A DNA stretch of 31,572 nt, taken from the NCBI GenBank assembly GCA_015350385.1, contig WNKI01000003.1, forward strand, positions 3,632,327 through 3,663,898. Direction: 5' to 3'. The position numbers and the translations under genes were made by a program. This DNA is from Aculops lycopersici. Lineage: Eukaryota; Arthropoda; Arachnida; Trombidiformes; Eriophyidae. This document shows, piece after piece, positions 10,251 through 22,151 of the stretch; the first letter of the stretch is position 1; each line of letters opens with the position of its first letter. The notes under the pieces are model-generated. The model was not told where the DNA came from, ran no database searches, and saw nothing but the letters and a program-made list of their open reading frames with translations.

Positions 10251-13200
10251 TCAATGCGCCTCCTCACCACTATCCGTGGTGTCACCCTTTTGTCCCGTGT
10301 ACAAATGGCGCTTAAGTCGCTCGTATAGCTCGTCCTTGTTTGCGATACCTAAGTCTCCATTGCCATTGATGTTCATTTGTTGCTGTTGTTGCTGTTGCTG
10401 TTGTTGCATTAACATGGCGGGGTCAATCAGTTGCTCATGATTGGGCAACAGGTTGCCATTGTGCTTGGTTCCGTTTCCATTGGCCATCTTAATCACCTGT
10501 TGCTGCTGTAGATTGGCCGCTGCAAGTGGGTCCTTCATGTATGAGCTTTCATTGTAAAAATTTGGCACATCCCAGGCGTTCTCGTCCTCGTCGTCGTCGT
10601 AGTAGTGCGCGTAGGCCGAGTGGTGCGAGGGAGCGATGGACTCGGCATAGCCGTTTCCGTAGTAGAAGGCGCCGTTTGGATGCCCGTTGCCCGGCTGACC
10701 CGCCGCTCCTCCCACTCCTCCGTTGGCCGACGCCAGTGTGGCTCCCGGATTTGCCGCCCCAACTGCAGCGGCCGCCGCGGCTAGGGTTGCAAAATCAAGC
10801 TGGCTCGCCGCGTGCAACGACTGGAGCGCCTGTTTGTTTGGATGCGATGCCGCAATGTGCGACATTGAGCTTGAACTTGAGTGCGTTGAGGTTCGAACGC
10901 AGATCATCCAAATCAAGAGGATTACAAATAGGATTAGAGCCAATCCAATACCGATACCTGAGGCGATGTAGATGAACTCGCTCTTGCGCTCGCACCGCTC
11001 GCCATAGTAGCTCGGCGGACAATCGCAACGAGGCCGATTTTGCTCGTTGCTTGCTGAGCAAGAGCCACCATTGAGACAATAGTCGTCGCAAACATAAACA
11101 CACTGCTCGTTGTCGTCCATACGATACTTTGGCTTACACTCGCAGGTGTAATTTTGAGTCTCGCGACTGAAGACACAGTAGGAGTTTGCCTGACACATTT
11201 GAGCTTGGCCATTGATGAAGCAAGGATTTGTGCAGTTCTCAACACTTGTCGCTCCCTCCAAGTCGGTGGTGGTGTCCGAGGGGCAGGTTAAACATTGGGT
11301 GTCGCGCTGTTGATTTGGTTGATAGTATCCACGTGGGCAATCCTGGCACCTTTCCGAGGTAACATTCAAATATTGGCCAGCCTGGCATAGGACCAGCGAG
11401 CACTGGCGCCTCTCAACGGATCCCGCGGTTTCGGTTGTTAGTCCCGCGGGACACGATTCACACGACGGTCTTCCGCGCGACCTGTAGCTTCCGGTTGGAC
11501 ATGGCTCACAGGTGCCCAGCGAGCTCAACTGCTGACCTGGCTCGCACTCGGGCCGACACTCGTGCTTCGACGTGGGCTCCATGGATCTGGTTGTCAATCC
11601 CTGACCACAGGCCAAGCAAGCAAAGGAACCCTCGATGGGCTGGTAGTAGCCGTAGCCGCAGGGCCGACAGAGTGCCGCTTGGTCGTCGTAGTATTTGCCC
11701 GCCGTGCACCGCTCCTTGCACTGGTCGGCGGATCGTGCACCGGGAGTCGAAGTAACTCCAAGCTTTGAGTTGATTGTGGGACACAGTTTGCATTGAGTCT
11801 GCCGAGTCTCGTCCTGGTAGCTGCTAATTGGACACTCCTGGCAGGATTTAGTTGCGTCATCGTAGAAGGTACCTGGAGCGCACTCAACGCAGGACGATCC
11901 GACGACCACCGTGCCTGGCTCGCAGGCATACTCATTGTGCAACTCAAGCGATCCGATATCCGGCTGGACATTGGGCAATGTTTGGCGCACATCCAAAATG
12001 GACTCCCTAAAGATGGCCTCTCTCAAAATATCCGTCATGTTTTTCTTCAATTTGTTGCTGTTTGCATTAACAATAGGATCCGCGTTGGCTGGAAACGAGA
12101 CCTCTACAACGTAAACGTCCTCCTGCGGCCTGCTTCCAACGTCCAGGTCCTTGCCACTTCCGGACCCTGGCTGTGTGGTCATGGGATAGGTGGTTGTAGC
12201 TGTAGATGTAGATGCTGCTGCTCCCGCTTCTTCTAGATTTGTGGTTGAAGCTGAAGCAAGCGATTGGCGGCGAACTCTACTCAATGGCGAGCTCAATGAT
12301 TGGCTCATTGGCAAGCCGCCGGAAGCGAGACTTTGTTGCGCGCTTGGCGTTTGCTTGCTGCACTTCACATTGACTCTTAGATTCTCGCACTTGCCACGCT
12401 CCTCGGCACTAGCAGTCTGAGAGCACAATTTCCAATTCTGATCGATACGCAACAGGTTGTCGTGAATTTTCGAGTTCAATATACGCTTACCCGATTCCGA
12501 GCACACGGCCGACGAGGGGAAATTAACGGACATTCGGTAGATCCTCTGGGCGGAGTGCTTCGCTGTGCAAGCCGGAAACACGAGCTCTCGCTGAGGGTCG
12601 CTGGTTGGCCGCCAGAATCCCTCGGCGCCGCAAACGTAGTACTGCGAAACTGGTTGCGAGAATTCAAATCCATCATTGCACTCGATGGAACAGGTTCTAA
12701 ACCTTCCATTTGGTCCCCAAGCCTTGCAATTGGCTCTTCCGTTTACAGGCGCCAGAGGAATCGGACAAAAGTCGCGCAAAACTCTAATTTGGAAGTCGCA
12801 ACGAGCGGTGTTGCCCGACTCGTCGACTGCTATGTAACTCAAGTCGTAGACTCCATGCGAGAATACGGCGCCAGGCTTCAGGTTGTTCTGTTCGGCAACC
12901 GCAACAGGTTTCGCCAAATCGTCGATGAAATGCGGCTCGTCCCACTCAATTGTGGTACTAACATTTGGAGTGATGACCCACATGTCTGGTGGACAGAGTA
13001 AAACCTTTGGCGCCTGCTTGTCTTGTTGCAAAATGGCGCACTCGTCGCCAGTTAATCCAATGGGACAAACGCGTTGGCCGCACTGACCCGGTTGCTCCCT
13101 TTCCACGTTGCCATGAATGAGGTCATAGTTTGTCCAGTAGGTCAACAGGTGACTAGAGGTCTGGCCCTGCTGAGGCGACGACGAGGTCAACGGCGATGTT

Positions 13201-16200
13201 TGCTTACAATTCCTGAATAATTTTGGTATCTCACTATTAATATCTAATGCCTTTGACCACAGATTAACCCTTGAAATGCGACCATAGAATCCACTTCCGG
13301 GTATTGGCTTGTTTTGCTCACTCAATTCGGCTCCCAAGTTCAGGTAACCAAACTTGAAGTTGTCGTCGAGATTCTGTTGATGTCCATAGTTCGACCTCGA
13401 GGCGGCAACCGCTGAGTCAGTGATTAGTGTTAAATTGGTTCCATCCCAAATCAGGTTAATGTAATGCCATTGGCCATCGTTGATGGGCACATTTGTTAGG
13501 TAGGGTAAAAACTCAGCCGTTTGATTGGGCAACAACGAGACGCTAACTCCTGCGTGATCAAACTTGACGAGCTCCTGGCGTTTGGTTAGCTTGTAAGCGG
13601 ATCCACTTGAGTAGAGTGTCAGGTAGACACCTGTTGCCTGGTCCATACTAGTTGGCGCCACCGATTGACCCGCTGAGTCTAGCAATCGTCCAGTTCTCTG
13701 ATCCTGTTGAGAACTCGTGGGTCTCTTTCGCATTGAAGCGCCACTGGCGCGAGCAATATCGCCTCCCGACTCGCCCGATCCCGAGGATGTCGACGGGTGG
13801 GCGTGGCCGAGCGACCCCGACTGTTGGTTGGAGCCAGCGGCCGCGAGATCGCCAGAGTCACCTTGCAACTGTCCAGCGTTGAACTGTACCCATGCGCTGA
13901 TGGTGAGAGCGCGCACCTGTTGGCCAAATTCAAATGGAATCGCCTGGCCGGCGGAGGAGGATTTGGCTAGATTGTTAAAGTTGAGATCGTAGTCCACATT
14001 GATTGGCTTTCGGCAATCCTCGCCCGTCATGTCAGGCGGGCACTTGCAATAGAATTTGTTTGTAAGATCAATGCATTGGGCGTTTGGTGGACAGGAGTGT
14101 GGTCCACAATCGGTCACATCCTGGTCACAGTTCTTCCCGGTCCAACCCGGTGGACATTGGCACACGTAATCATGGCCGCCGCCCAAATCCAAACAGGTCG
14201 CTCCGTTCTTGCAGGTGTTAGCCTCTGGACTGCAAGGGTCCAACAGGTGCTGGCAGCCCGAGCCAGAGTATCTACCTGGACAGGTACAGTTTAGGCCGGA
14301 GCCAAAGTCGTGGCATTGGCCTCCGTTTTGACAGGGGTCCCCAACGCAACGACGCGGCGAAGTCTGACATCTTTTGCCGTCGGTTCCGGAGGGGCAAACG
14401 CAGAAGTAGTCCTCGAATAAGTCAACACATTTTGCTTGATTGAGACATGGCGATTGTGTTGCACACTTGCCCGTGTCAATATCACAGTCTTTGCCCGTCC
14501 AACCCTGAGGACACTGGCAGTGGTAGTCGTTGACACGATCCTGGCAGGTGGCTCCGTTTTGGCACGGCTCCGTGGCGCACTCATCGATGTCCAGCTCGCA
14601 TCGCTCGCCTGTGTAACCTGGCCGGCAGACGCACTTGTGAGCATTGGGCAAATCCTGGCACTCTAGTGTACCCTGGGCCGAGCATGAGTCTGGCAAGAGA
14701 CACTCCCTCACTTGAGCCTCGCAATTTAAACCCACGTAACCCGGGCGACACTTGCACTCAAATCCATCGGCCGTATCAATGCAAGTTCCTCCATTCTCAC
14801 ATTTGTTGGTCTCGCAAGAGTCAACCTCGTGCTGGCACCTGGATCCAGTGTAACGTGGATCACAAAGACACTTAAAGTGACTCTGCTCATTAGTGTATAG
14901 CTCGTACAAAGTTGAGTTGTCCATCTTGTCTGCTGCCGCCGCCGTGGCAGCAACAGGTGGTCTTGGAGTCACAATGTTGACACACTCGCCGTTGTTTAAG
15001 CATGGCATTGAGGCACAGGCGTCCACGGTGACGTTGCACCTGTCGCCTCGCCAACCTGGATGACAGATGCACTCGTAGTTGAACAAACGGTCTACGCAAA
15101 CTCCATTGGCGCCGCAAGGATCTCCGGCGCACTGGTCCACCTTTTCGTGACACCGCTTGCCCGTGAAGCCAGAGGGACACTCGCAACGGAAATCGTTGAC
15201 TAGATCCGTACACTTGGCCCCCATCAAACATGGCTCCTCGGCGCAATCGTCCACGTTAATCTCGCACCTGGTTCCCGTCCATCCTGGTGGACAAACGCAC
15301 TTCCTGCGTCCCTGTTGCAACGGAACGCACTGCGCTCCATTGGCGCAAGGTGGTTGCTGTTGGGTTTGTTGCTGCTGTTGGCCGTCTAGTTGAGTTGTTG
15401 AAACTTGAACCGACTCCATTATGTCACAAGGATTGAGGGTAACATTGCAATTGGGTCCCGTGTAACCGGAGCGACAAAGGCAGGTAAAGTTGCCGATGCC
15501 AGGTAGGTCCTGGCACATTGATCTCTCTGGACAAGTGTCGCTCTTGCAATCAGATTGCTCTGTTTGGCACTGGAGTCCCGAGTAACCGGGCAAACATTTG
15601 CACTTGTAACCTTGCTTCAAGTCAACACATTGACCTCCATTGTAACAGGGTTCACTTGAGCACTCGTTGATTTCAATCTCGCAATACTTGCCCTTGAAGC
15701 CAGAGGGACAGTGGCATTGGGGTTCGTGCAATTGGATGGTGCAAACCCCGTTCTGTTGGCAACCGGCGAAACATTTGCCCTGTTGAGCCTCCTCCGAGTC
15801 CGGCAAACATGGGCCGTTTGTAATGGGATTTAGTGTTGGCATGCAGGAACTTGGAACACACTGCTCCGGGCCGGAGGAGCCCACTTTGAGGGTCCGATTG
15901 GTAAAGGCGCACTCCTCGCACTTGGTGGCTCCCTCGGCTCCCTGGTAAAAGTTAACTGGACATGGCGAGCAGGGCTCTAGTCCGGTGTCACTGTAAGTTC
16001 CCGGCTGGCATTTTGCCCTGCAGTCGCTTGACGATCCGCTTCCGCTTGCATAAGTGTAGGGTCGATGCTGTGGGCATCTAATGCATTCAATGTAACCCGG
16101 TGTTCCCATTGGCAATTGCTGCGCTGGTTGTCCAACATTCAATGGCGCTCCACTGTAGGTATCCGCTGGGCACTGGTTGCATGGAGCCTGGCCGGTTTCC

Positions 16201-19200
16201 GAGTAAGTTCCATGGGCACACAAGGGCTGACAATCCGCTAGAGACTTGCTACCCTCGCCCAGGGTGTAGGTTGACTCCGGGCATTGCTTGCATTCCGCTT
16301 GAGCAAATTGATCCTGGTAGAAGCCACGCGGGCAAACCTTGCACTGGCCTTCGCTCAAGTCGGCACTAAAGGTACCGAGCGGGCAGTGCAAGCAGAATGG
16401 CACGTCCATTTCAGCTGCCAAACCCTCGGAAATATCGCGCGGTTGGCCACCTATCGAGCCGGAAGTTGTTAAATTGGTTAAAATTTGCCCCGGCGGACAC
16501 TTGTAGCCTGCGACGGCGGAAGTGGAAGTCACACTCAGGTGAGGACAACTCGAGACTAGGGACTCGCCACTTCCGCTTGGCGCCGACTCGCCGACGGCTG
16601 TTAGAATTGAGCTCATGTTCATGTTGAGTAGCTGACTGATGACTCGCGACGATGGAAGTCCCAAGTTGTAGTGGTATTTGATGGTTGAGCCACAGAGCTC
16701 ATAAATTGGCCCCTTCTTAACCTTCGAGTCAACTTGAATGTCAAATTGGATTGCAACCAAATCCTCCTGCTTCTGACGGACAATTTGCTTTAGAAATCCA
16801 CGGACACCCTTGAACTCAACGTTCGTATCAGCATTCATCATTGCACAATGTCCTGTGAAAATCTCTTGCAATTGCGACTTGGAATAGGATCGGGCAAACT
16901 CTGTGTAGTTTGTCATACAATCAATAAGTTGCTCTGGGTCAGGAGGGTTGGTCATGGGAACTCCTTGTGGCCAAACCAGCTTATAGTTGATGGTTGCTAG
17001 CACATTGTATGTTGACTCCTCCGCTTGACTTGGCACGCAATCCTGAATTTGTGGCGCCATCAATTGGCTATTGTCGCATTCGTAAGTTTGCGCTCGTCGT
17101 CCGTCCAGAAAACGGTAGCCCTCATTACAGGTGGCCACGCATTGGAACAGCTGCGAGCTCATACTTCCGGTTGTCGGATCTGTCTTTGGTAGGCACTCAA
17201 TTTGTCCATTTGTCGGGGGGTTCAACGAGTACTGACTACAGGTAGGTGTCTTGACTTTCACTTGGAAGTTGCACTGTGCAGTGTTGTTGTGTCTGTCGCG
17301 AGCGTAGACTGTAACATTCTCATAGTTGTTCACGGAAACCGTGCCACTCGCTGGAACTAGCTCCAGGTAAACGGGACCTGATTCATCGTAGGCCTTGATC
17401 TTGTCGCGCATCAGCTGATCATAGTCAAACTGATGACTGGTGGCCTCTTGTTGTGGCGGCAGGTTACTATTAATCATTGGTGGCAATTCAATTATATGCG
17501 TGTAACTCGGCGGGCAGCTTAGTTTTGGTGGCGTCACATCGGGAACCGTGATGTTCACGGAACAAATGGCAACATTTCCATCGTTGTCCGAGGCCATATA
17601 GTGCACTTGTTGATCGTGGAAAACGTGTTGTCCCGCACGAAAACCCTTTGGCTTAACCTCCAATCTTGAGACCAAACCCGAGTTATCGCTCGCTTGTGGG
17701 GTGGTAAAGTTAACCGGAAGTAGCTCGCCATAGGCGCCTCGCTGAACGGCAACAGGTTGCTCTGGGCACGAGTTGAACTGGGGCGGCTCCTGGTCAACAC
17801 AAACCGGCGCTGGTTGGTCGTAGCCAAGGATAACGTCGTTTTGGTTAACATCATCGCATCCAAGGATCTCCATTCTCATGCAAGGATTTCTGATTGATCT
17901 CACGAGGTTAACTCCAATGAATTGAGCAACAATCGCTTGAGGTAACTGGAGCACAGTGAGCTCGCCCCAATTGGCCAAGTTTAGTTGTTGCTGCAGTAGA
18001 TCCAATGGAGTTGATAGATTGTAATTTGGATAGATCATTGAGGCATCCGATTGTCCTGGTCGCTTGTAGAAAATCCTCACCTCCTGAGGTCGGCCAACAA
18101 CATCCACCGTGACCACCCCCTTCACTAGGAGCGCTTTAATCTTGTATGGCTTTCCCAAATCGACGGTGATGTAGGGCAACGACTCGCTTGCCTTGGCACA
18201 CCAACCTGTTGATGAGCCCAGACGAACCTTTGCCGGCTCGTAATTGTCTCTATAGGAGCTAGCATTGATTGCCTTGTCCGGGATCAAACCTGAGGTTAAA
18301 CCCAACGGCCTAATGACCTTACAATCGGCGCTTTTTGTGCAAACAAGTGGATCCGTTGAGTAGGGCACATAACCCTGGCGCTTGCACCTGAATTGAACTT
18401 GACTATTCGGCTCATAACTCGAGGCAATCTGCTCACCGTCGGGCGCGTGTCCTGGATCCTGGCAAACGGGACCCTCGCAACGGAGATCGCCAAAGTCCCA
18501 AGTTCCGTCCGCCTTACAGGTGACCACATTTCCGCTTCTCGAGGAACCGGCTAGATTGTAGGTTTCCTCGCAGCCGAAGAAGAAGGAGGATCCAAATTTG
18601 GTATCCGAATACTGGTAGCTTAGGGCGCCTGGCGTTGGTGCCGGCACTCCACAATCAACACGTGGACAAGCAGGCGAGGTTCCCGAGAACCAGTAGTCTC
18701 CTCGGCCGGTGTCGTTGCGAATGTTGTAAACACACTGTCTAAATTTGGCGCTCGCTGTTTGTCTCAGCATCCTACCCGGCTCCTTGCAGTAGACTGTCAT
18801 ATTGGACAAAAATGGTAGCTGTCCATCGTTCATTGTTGTTATAACGGCTCCCTCGTCGCCACCCATCAACGGCGACATGGTTCTCGCCTCGAGTCCACCG
18901 CCACCACCTGTCGCCGACATTGGCTCAAAGCGAGCAATCAAACCTTGGGCTCGATCATTCGATAATGGCTTACACTTGGCCTGCTGACATTCGGGCACAG
19001 TTCCGTTCCATTGTCCATTTGGCTGGCAGGTTAATGAGTTTGAGCTGGACGACATGACGTAGCCAAAGTTGCACTTGAATTTGATAGAGTCGCCAAAGTG
19101 GAAGAGTCGCTGAGTGGTTAGTAGTTTTCCATTGACTGGATCCTGTATAGTTGGACACAATTTTGGCACGCAAGTCTTGTTCAGTCGGTACAAATCTCCA

Positions 19201-21654
19201 TCTCTAATTCCAGTTTCATTTGGCGCCACAAAGAATCCATGGGTTCCATTCTGAGTGAATAGATCGAAGCCTCGCTCGCAAGCGCACGAAAAACCACCCG
19301 GCGTATTGAGACACTTGCTCGAACAACCTCCATTGTTTTCACTGCACTCGTTTATATCCAAACACGATTGTCTCTGGCAACCTGTTAACTCCAATCGCAT
19401 GCAAGGTCCTCCTTGAAATTCAACAATAACCAGCTCCAAGTAACGAGCCTCGATTGGTAGTGGCAAGTTGACATTGAAAATACCGGCGGTGTTTAGATTG
19501 TTGAGTCTAAATTGAACCGCTCGCTTGGTTCCATCTTGATAATCGCGGAAAGTATCGGTGAGATTATTGCTATACCTCAACCTCAATAGACTGGGGAAAG
19601 CTTGATTTGGTTGCTCGGTGCCTCGGTTTTGTAATGGCTGTCCAAGTTGCGAAGACAATTGCATGCTCAATGGGCCCGACAGAACCACTGGTTGAATTCG
19701 GAAGCCGCGAGTTATGGTGACACTTTGCAAATCGATGCGCACAACATTGTCGCCCGGAAGCTGGGAGGCGCCACACCAACCAGCTTTGAATAGGCGGATA
19801 TTGTTCTTGTCAAAACCTTGCGCAGTACTGGAAACTTTTATAGCCGAATCCGGTAGTTGATTGTTGGTCAAGCCCAACTCGCTCGACGGCTTGCAGTCCA
19901 AGCTCGGCGAGTAGCCCGATTTACATTCGCATTGGTAGCCGCCGACCAGGTTCTTACAATTAGTTGAACCTGCGTCACAGGTACCGGGCATTTGGCACTC
20001 GTCGATGTCGACACACTTTGGCACTTGTTCAAAGGTTTGATTTGCTCCGCATTTGATAATTCCATTCACAAGTTGGTTGTTGTTGCTTTGTTGGCCGCTC
20101 GACGTTGTGGCAGCAGCAGCAGCCTCAAGTCTGAATCCACGATAACACTGAACTCGCGCCTCGTCTTGGTAGTAGAATTTTCTCATTTGTTGATTACCGT
20201 TAACCATTCCCGATGACGAGCGAGACGTGTGCTGCATCCCTGTTGATGACAAGTCCGACGGGGACATCTCAATCAGATAGCCGTGTTCAATTTGTGGCAC
20301 CTCGCGGCACTGTGCTCGCTGGCACTCGGGCGGTTGCGAGGACCAGGTACCGGAGGAGGTGCAAAGGATTGAGGGGATTCCCACTCGCTGGTATCCGGGT
20401 TCACACTCAAACCGAATCACCGTGCCGTAGGCTCGGGTTTGCGTTGAGCCGGCAAGTACAATCTGCTTTGCGTTTGGCACATCCCTCAGTAGGGGACACG
20501 AGGTTGAGTAACATTCAGGTAGCTTTCCCCAGGATCCCGTTTCCAAGCAGGTGATTGTTTCCGTTTGCCTCCCACTGGCCAAATTAAATCCATTGTAACA
20601 CTTGTAAGTGGCCGTCTGGTTAAAGGTAACACCTGTTGCATTAAAGGCAAAGCCATTGTCAATCTGCGGCACTGGACCACAGTAGCGCTCCTGGCAATTA
20701 GGCACCTTGCTCATGGACCATTTGCCGCCTAACTGACACTCGTTAACCAGCTTCAGTTGGCCATTCGAAAACTCTTGGCCTCGTGGACACGAGTAGGTGA
20801 GCTGTTGGCCAAATTTGCCAGGTAGACTAGCGGCCGCTTGACCCTGACCGACCAAAACATTGCGGCCCAATTTGAGTGGCGCGCAGTCGGCACTAAATGT
20901 GGCCGAGAATCCCCTGTTCTTTGCGTTGACTGTTTGGCCTGAACCTGGCAACGAGGACGAGCTCATCACAAGCATCAATTTACCTGATGGAGCTGTGACA
21001 AAACTCGACTTGATTAGCTTGTTATTGCCCTGCATTGGCTTACTAGCGGTTAAACTTTGAGTTGGTTGTAGCTTTGTGGCGGTCGTTAGATCGTGGCCAT
21101 CGTAGGCAACAAGCGAATCGTCGGCCGCCAAGTCGAAGTCGTCGAATCTCAACGACAAAGAGCTCGACTGTTGATTATTCGATGCCAACAGATTGCCACC
21201 GTCACCCAAAGGTCGACTTAGGCGATACACGCACTGCTGATTCAATGGATACCTGGAGATCTGGTAGGCAGGTGAGGTAATTGTTCCATTGTAGGCGAGG
21301 TAGTTAATGTCACATCCGGTTCTAAATCTAATGGCAAATCCGCGGCGCTGCTCATGGTAAGCCGAGTGCTCGGTTCTAAAGTAAAGGTACATCTTATTTC
21401 CCGTTGAGCTAATGAATCTCTTGTCGTCATTTTGTTTCATTGTTCCAGTTAACGAGGCCAACAAGAGATCTGCCGATTGGTGGCCATCGCGGATAAACAG
21501 GTGGTCGCGCTGCTCGGCCAGATCAAGTTCAATCAACTCCAAGTTGATCACCTTACCTGGCGGCGCAACCAATCTGTAAACGCACTCAATGGCACCGGGG
21601 TATTGGTCGGGGTAAAGGGGCGAGGTGATGAGCTGGGCGGAGTTGTGGGCGAAC
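10251..21654 (-). CDS. uif: Uninflatable-like giant receptor, coding exon 2 (most of ectodomain, TM, tail)
   Basis: This single uninterrupted 11,404-nt exon encodes residues 490-4289 plus the last base of codon 489. It begins at CAACAG|GTTCGC (exon start 21654). Domains (whole-protein numbering): CUB2 remainder to 603; CUB3 603-746; CCP 746-809, 814-870, 875-933 and 938-1036; EGF 1039-1076; discoidin 1079-1248; EGF 1255-1317; CCP 1322-1600 (four); discoidin 1600-1755; HYR 1774-1859 and 1860-1960; CCP 1961-2028; unnamed spacer 2035-2206; ephrin-like repeats 2208-2421; 14 EGF repeats 2450-3036; LamG/pentraxin 3042-3346; HYR 3366-3450; CCP 3452-3518; second spacer 3525-3731 with RVRR at 3615-3618; ephrin-like 3733-3963; two EGF-like 3966-4043; TM 4050-4075; cytoplasmic 4076-4289. 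This order matches Drosophila Uninflatable, an apical epithelial protein needed for tracheal inflation and linked to Notch signalling. SVEP1/polydom shares several modules but lacks the lectin, CUB and TM combination. Confidence 0.87.
10377..10406 (-). repeat. CAA/CAG tract encoding ten Gln in the cytoplasmic tail
   Basis: A mixed CAA/CAG run encodes ten consecutive glutamines between two Met residues in the tail of the Uif-like protein, about 40 residues before the C-terminus. Mixed codons slow slippage, but length polymorphism is likely. It separates the membrane-proximal tail from the charged C-terminal segment. Confidence 0.9.
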
Positions 21655-22151
21655 CTGTTGATTTGATTTCACGAGATGTAAATTTAGTTTTGTTAGTCCA
21701 ATTGTTTATGGTTGTTGTCAGTTTTTGCTTGGAAGGAGGGAAAAATGACACGTTTAAGTAGCAATAAATTAGATTTACTGCATTGCGGTTGCATTCAGCG
21801 CAAAGCTATAACATTTGTTAGCAGATTAGTCATCTAGGTTAAGTTTGATTATGTCTTTCTCCGTTGTCCCATGCAGAAATATGAATTGGTTGAGAAATGG
21901 AGACGATTGAGAGCAAGAAAAGTAATGAGTTGAGTGGATAGAAAGCAACCAAACGAAATCAAACCAACCGAGAAAATTCGAAATGGACCAGAGAAATAGA
22001 AAGTTTTAAAAGTGAGATTGAGGTTTACAATTTCAGCAGTGGTAGTCGCGACCGAATGACTAAGAAAGAAAGAGAGAGGCAAACTCATTCCAAAGTGATT
22101 AGATCTAGAAATTGCTCTTTTGAATCAGGAGAACTAACGGTCCTGGTGCAA

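Noticed and set aside
10526..10975. Plus-strand open frame with Arg/Pro-rich product opposite the Uif tail
   Set aside because: It is antisense to a well-supported coding exon; composition follows from GC-rich codons on the other strand and no domain is visible.
12462..13001. 179-codon plus-strand frame opposite the Uif ectodomain
   Set aside because: Antisense shadow of HYR/CCP coding sequence, with no recognisable domain.
14291..14644. Cys-poor minus-strand frame within the EGF array region
   Set aside because: Alternative frame of the EGF repeats; the Cys-rich frame is clearly the coding one.
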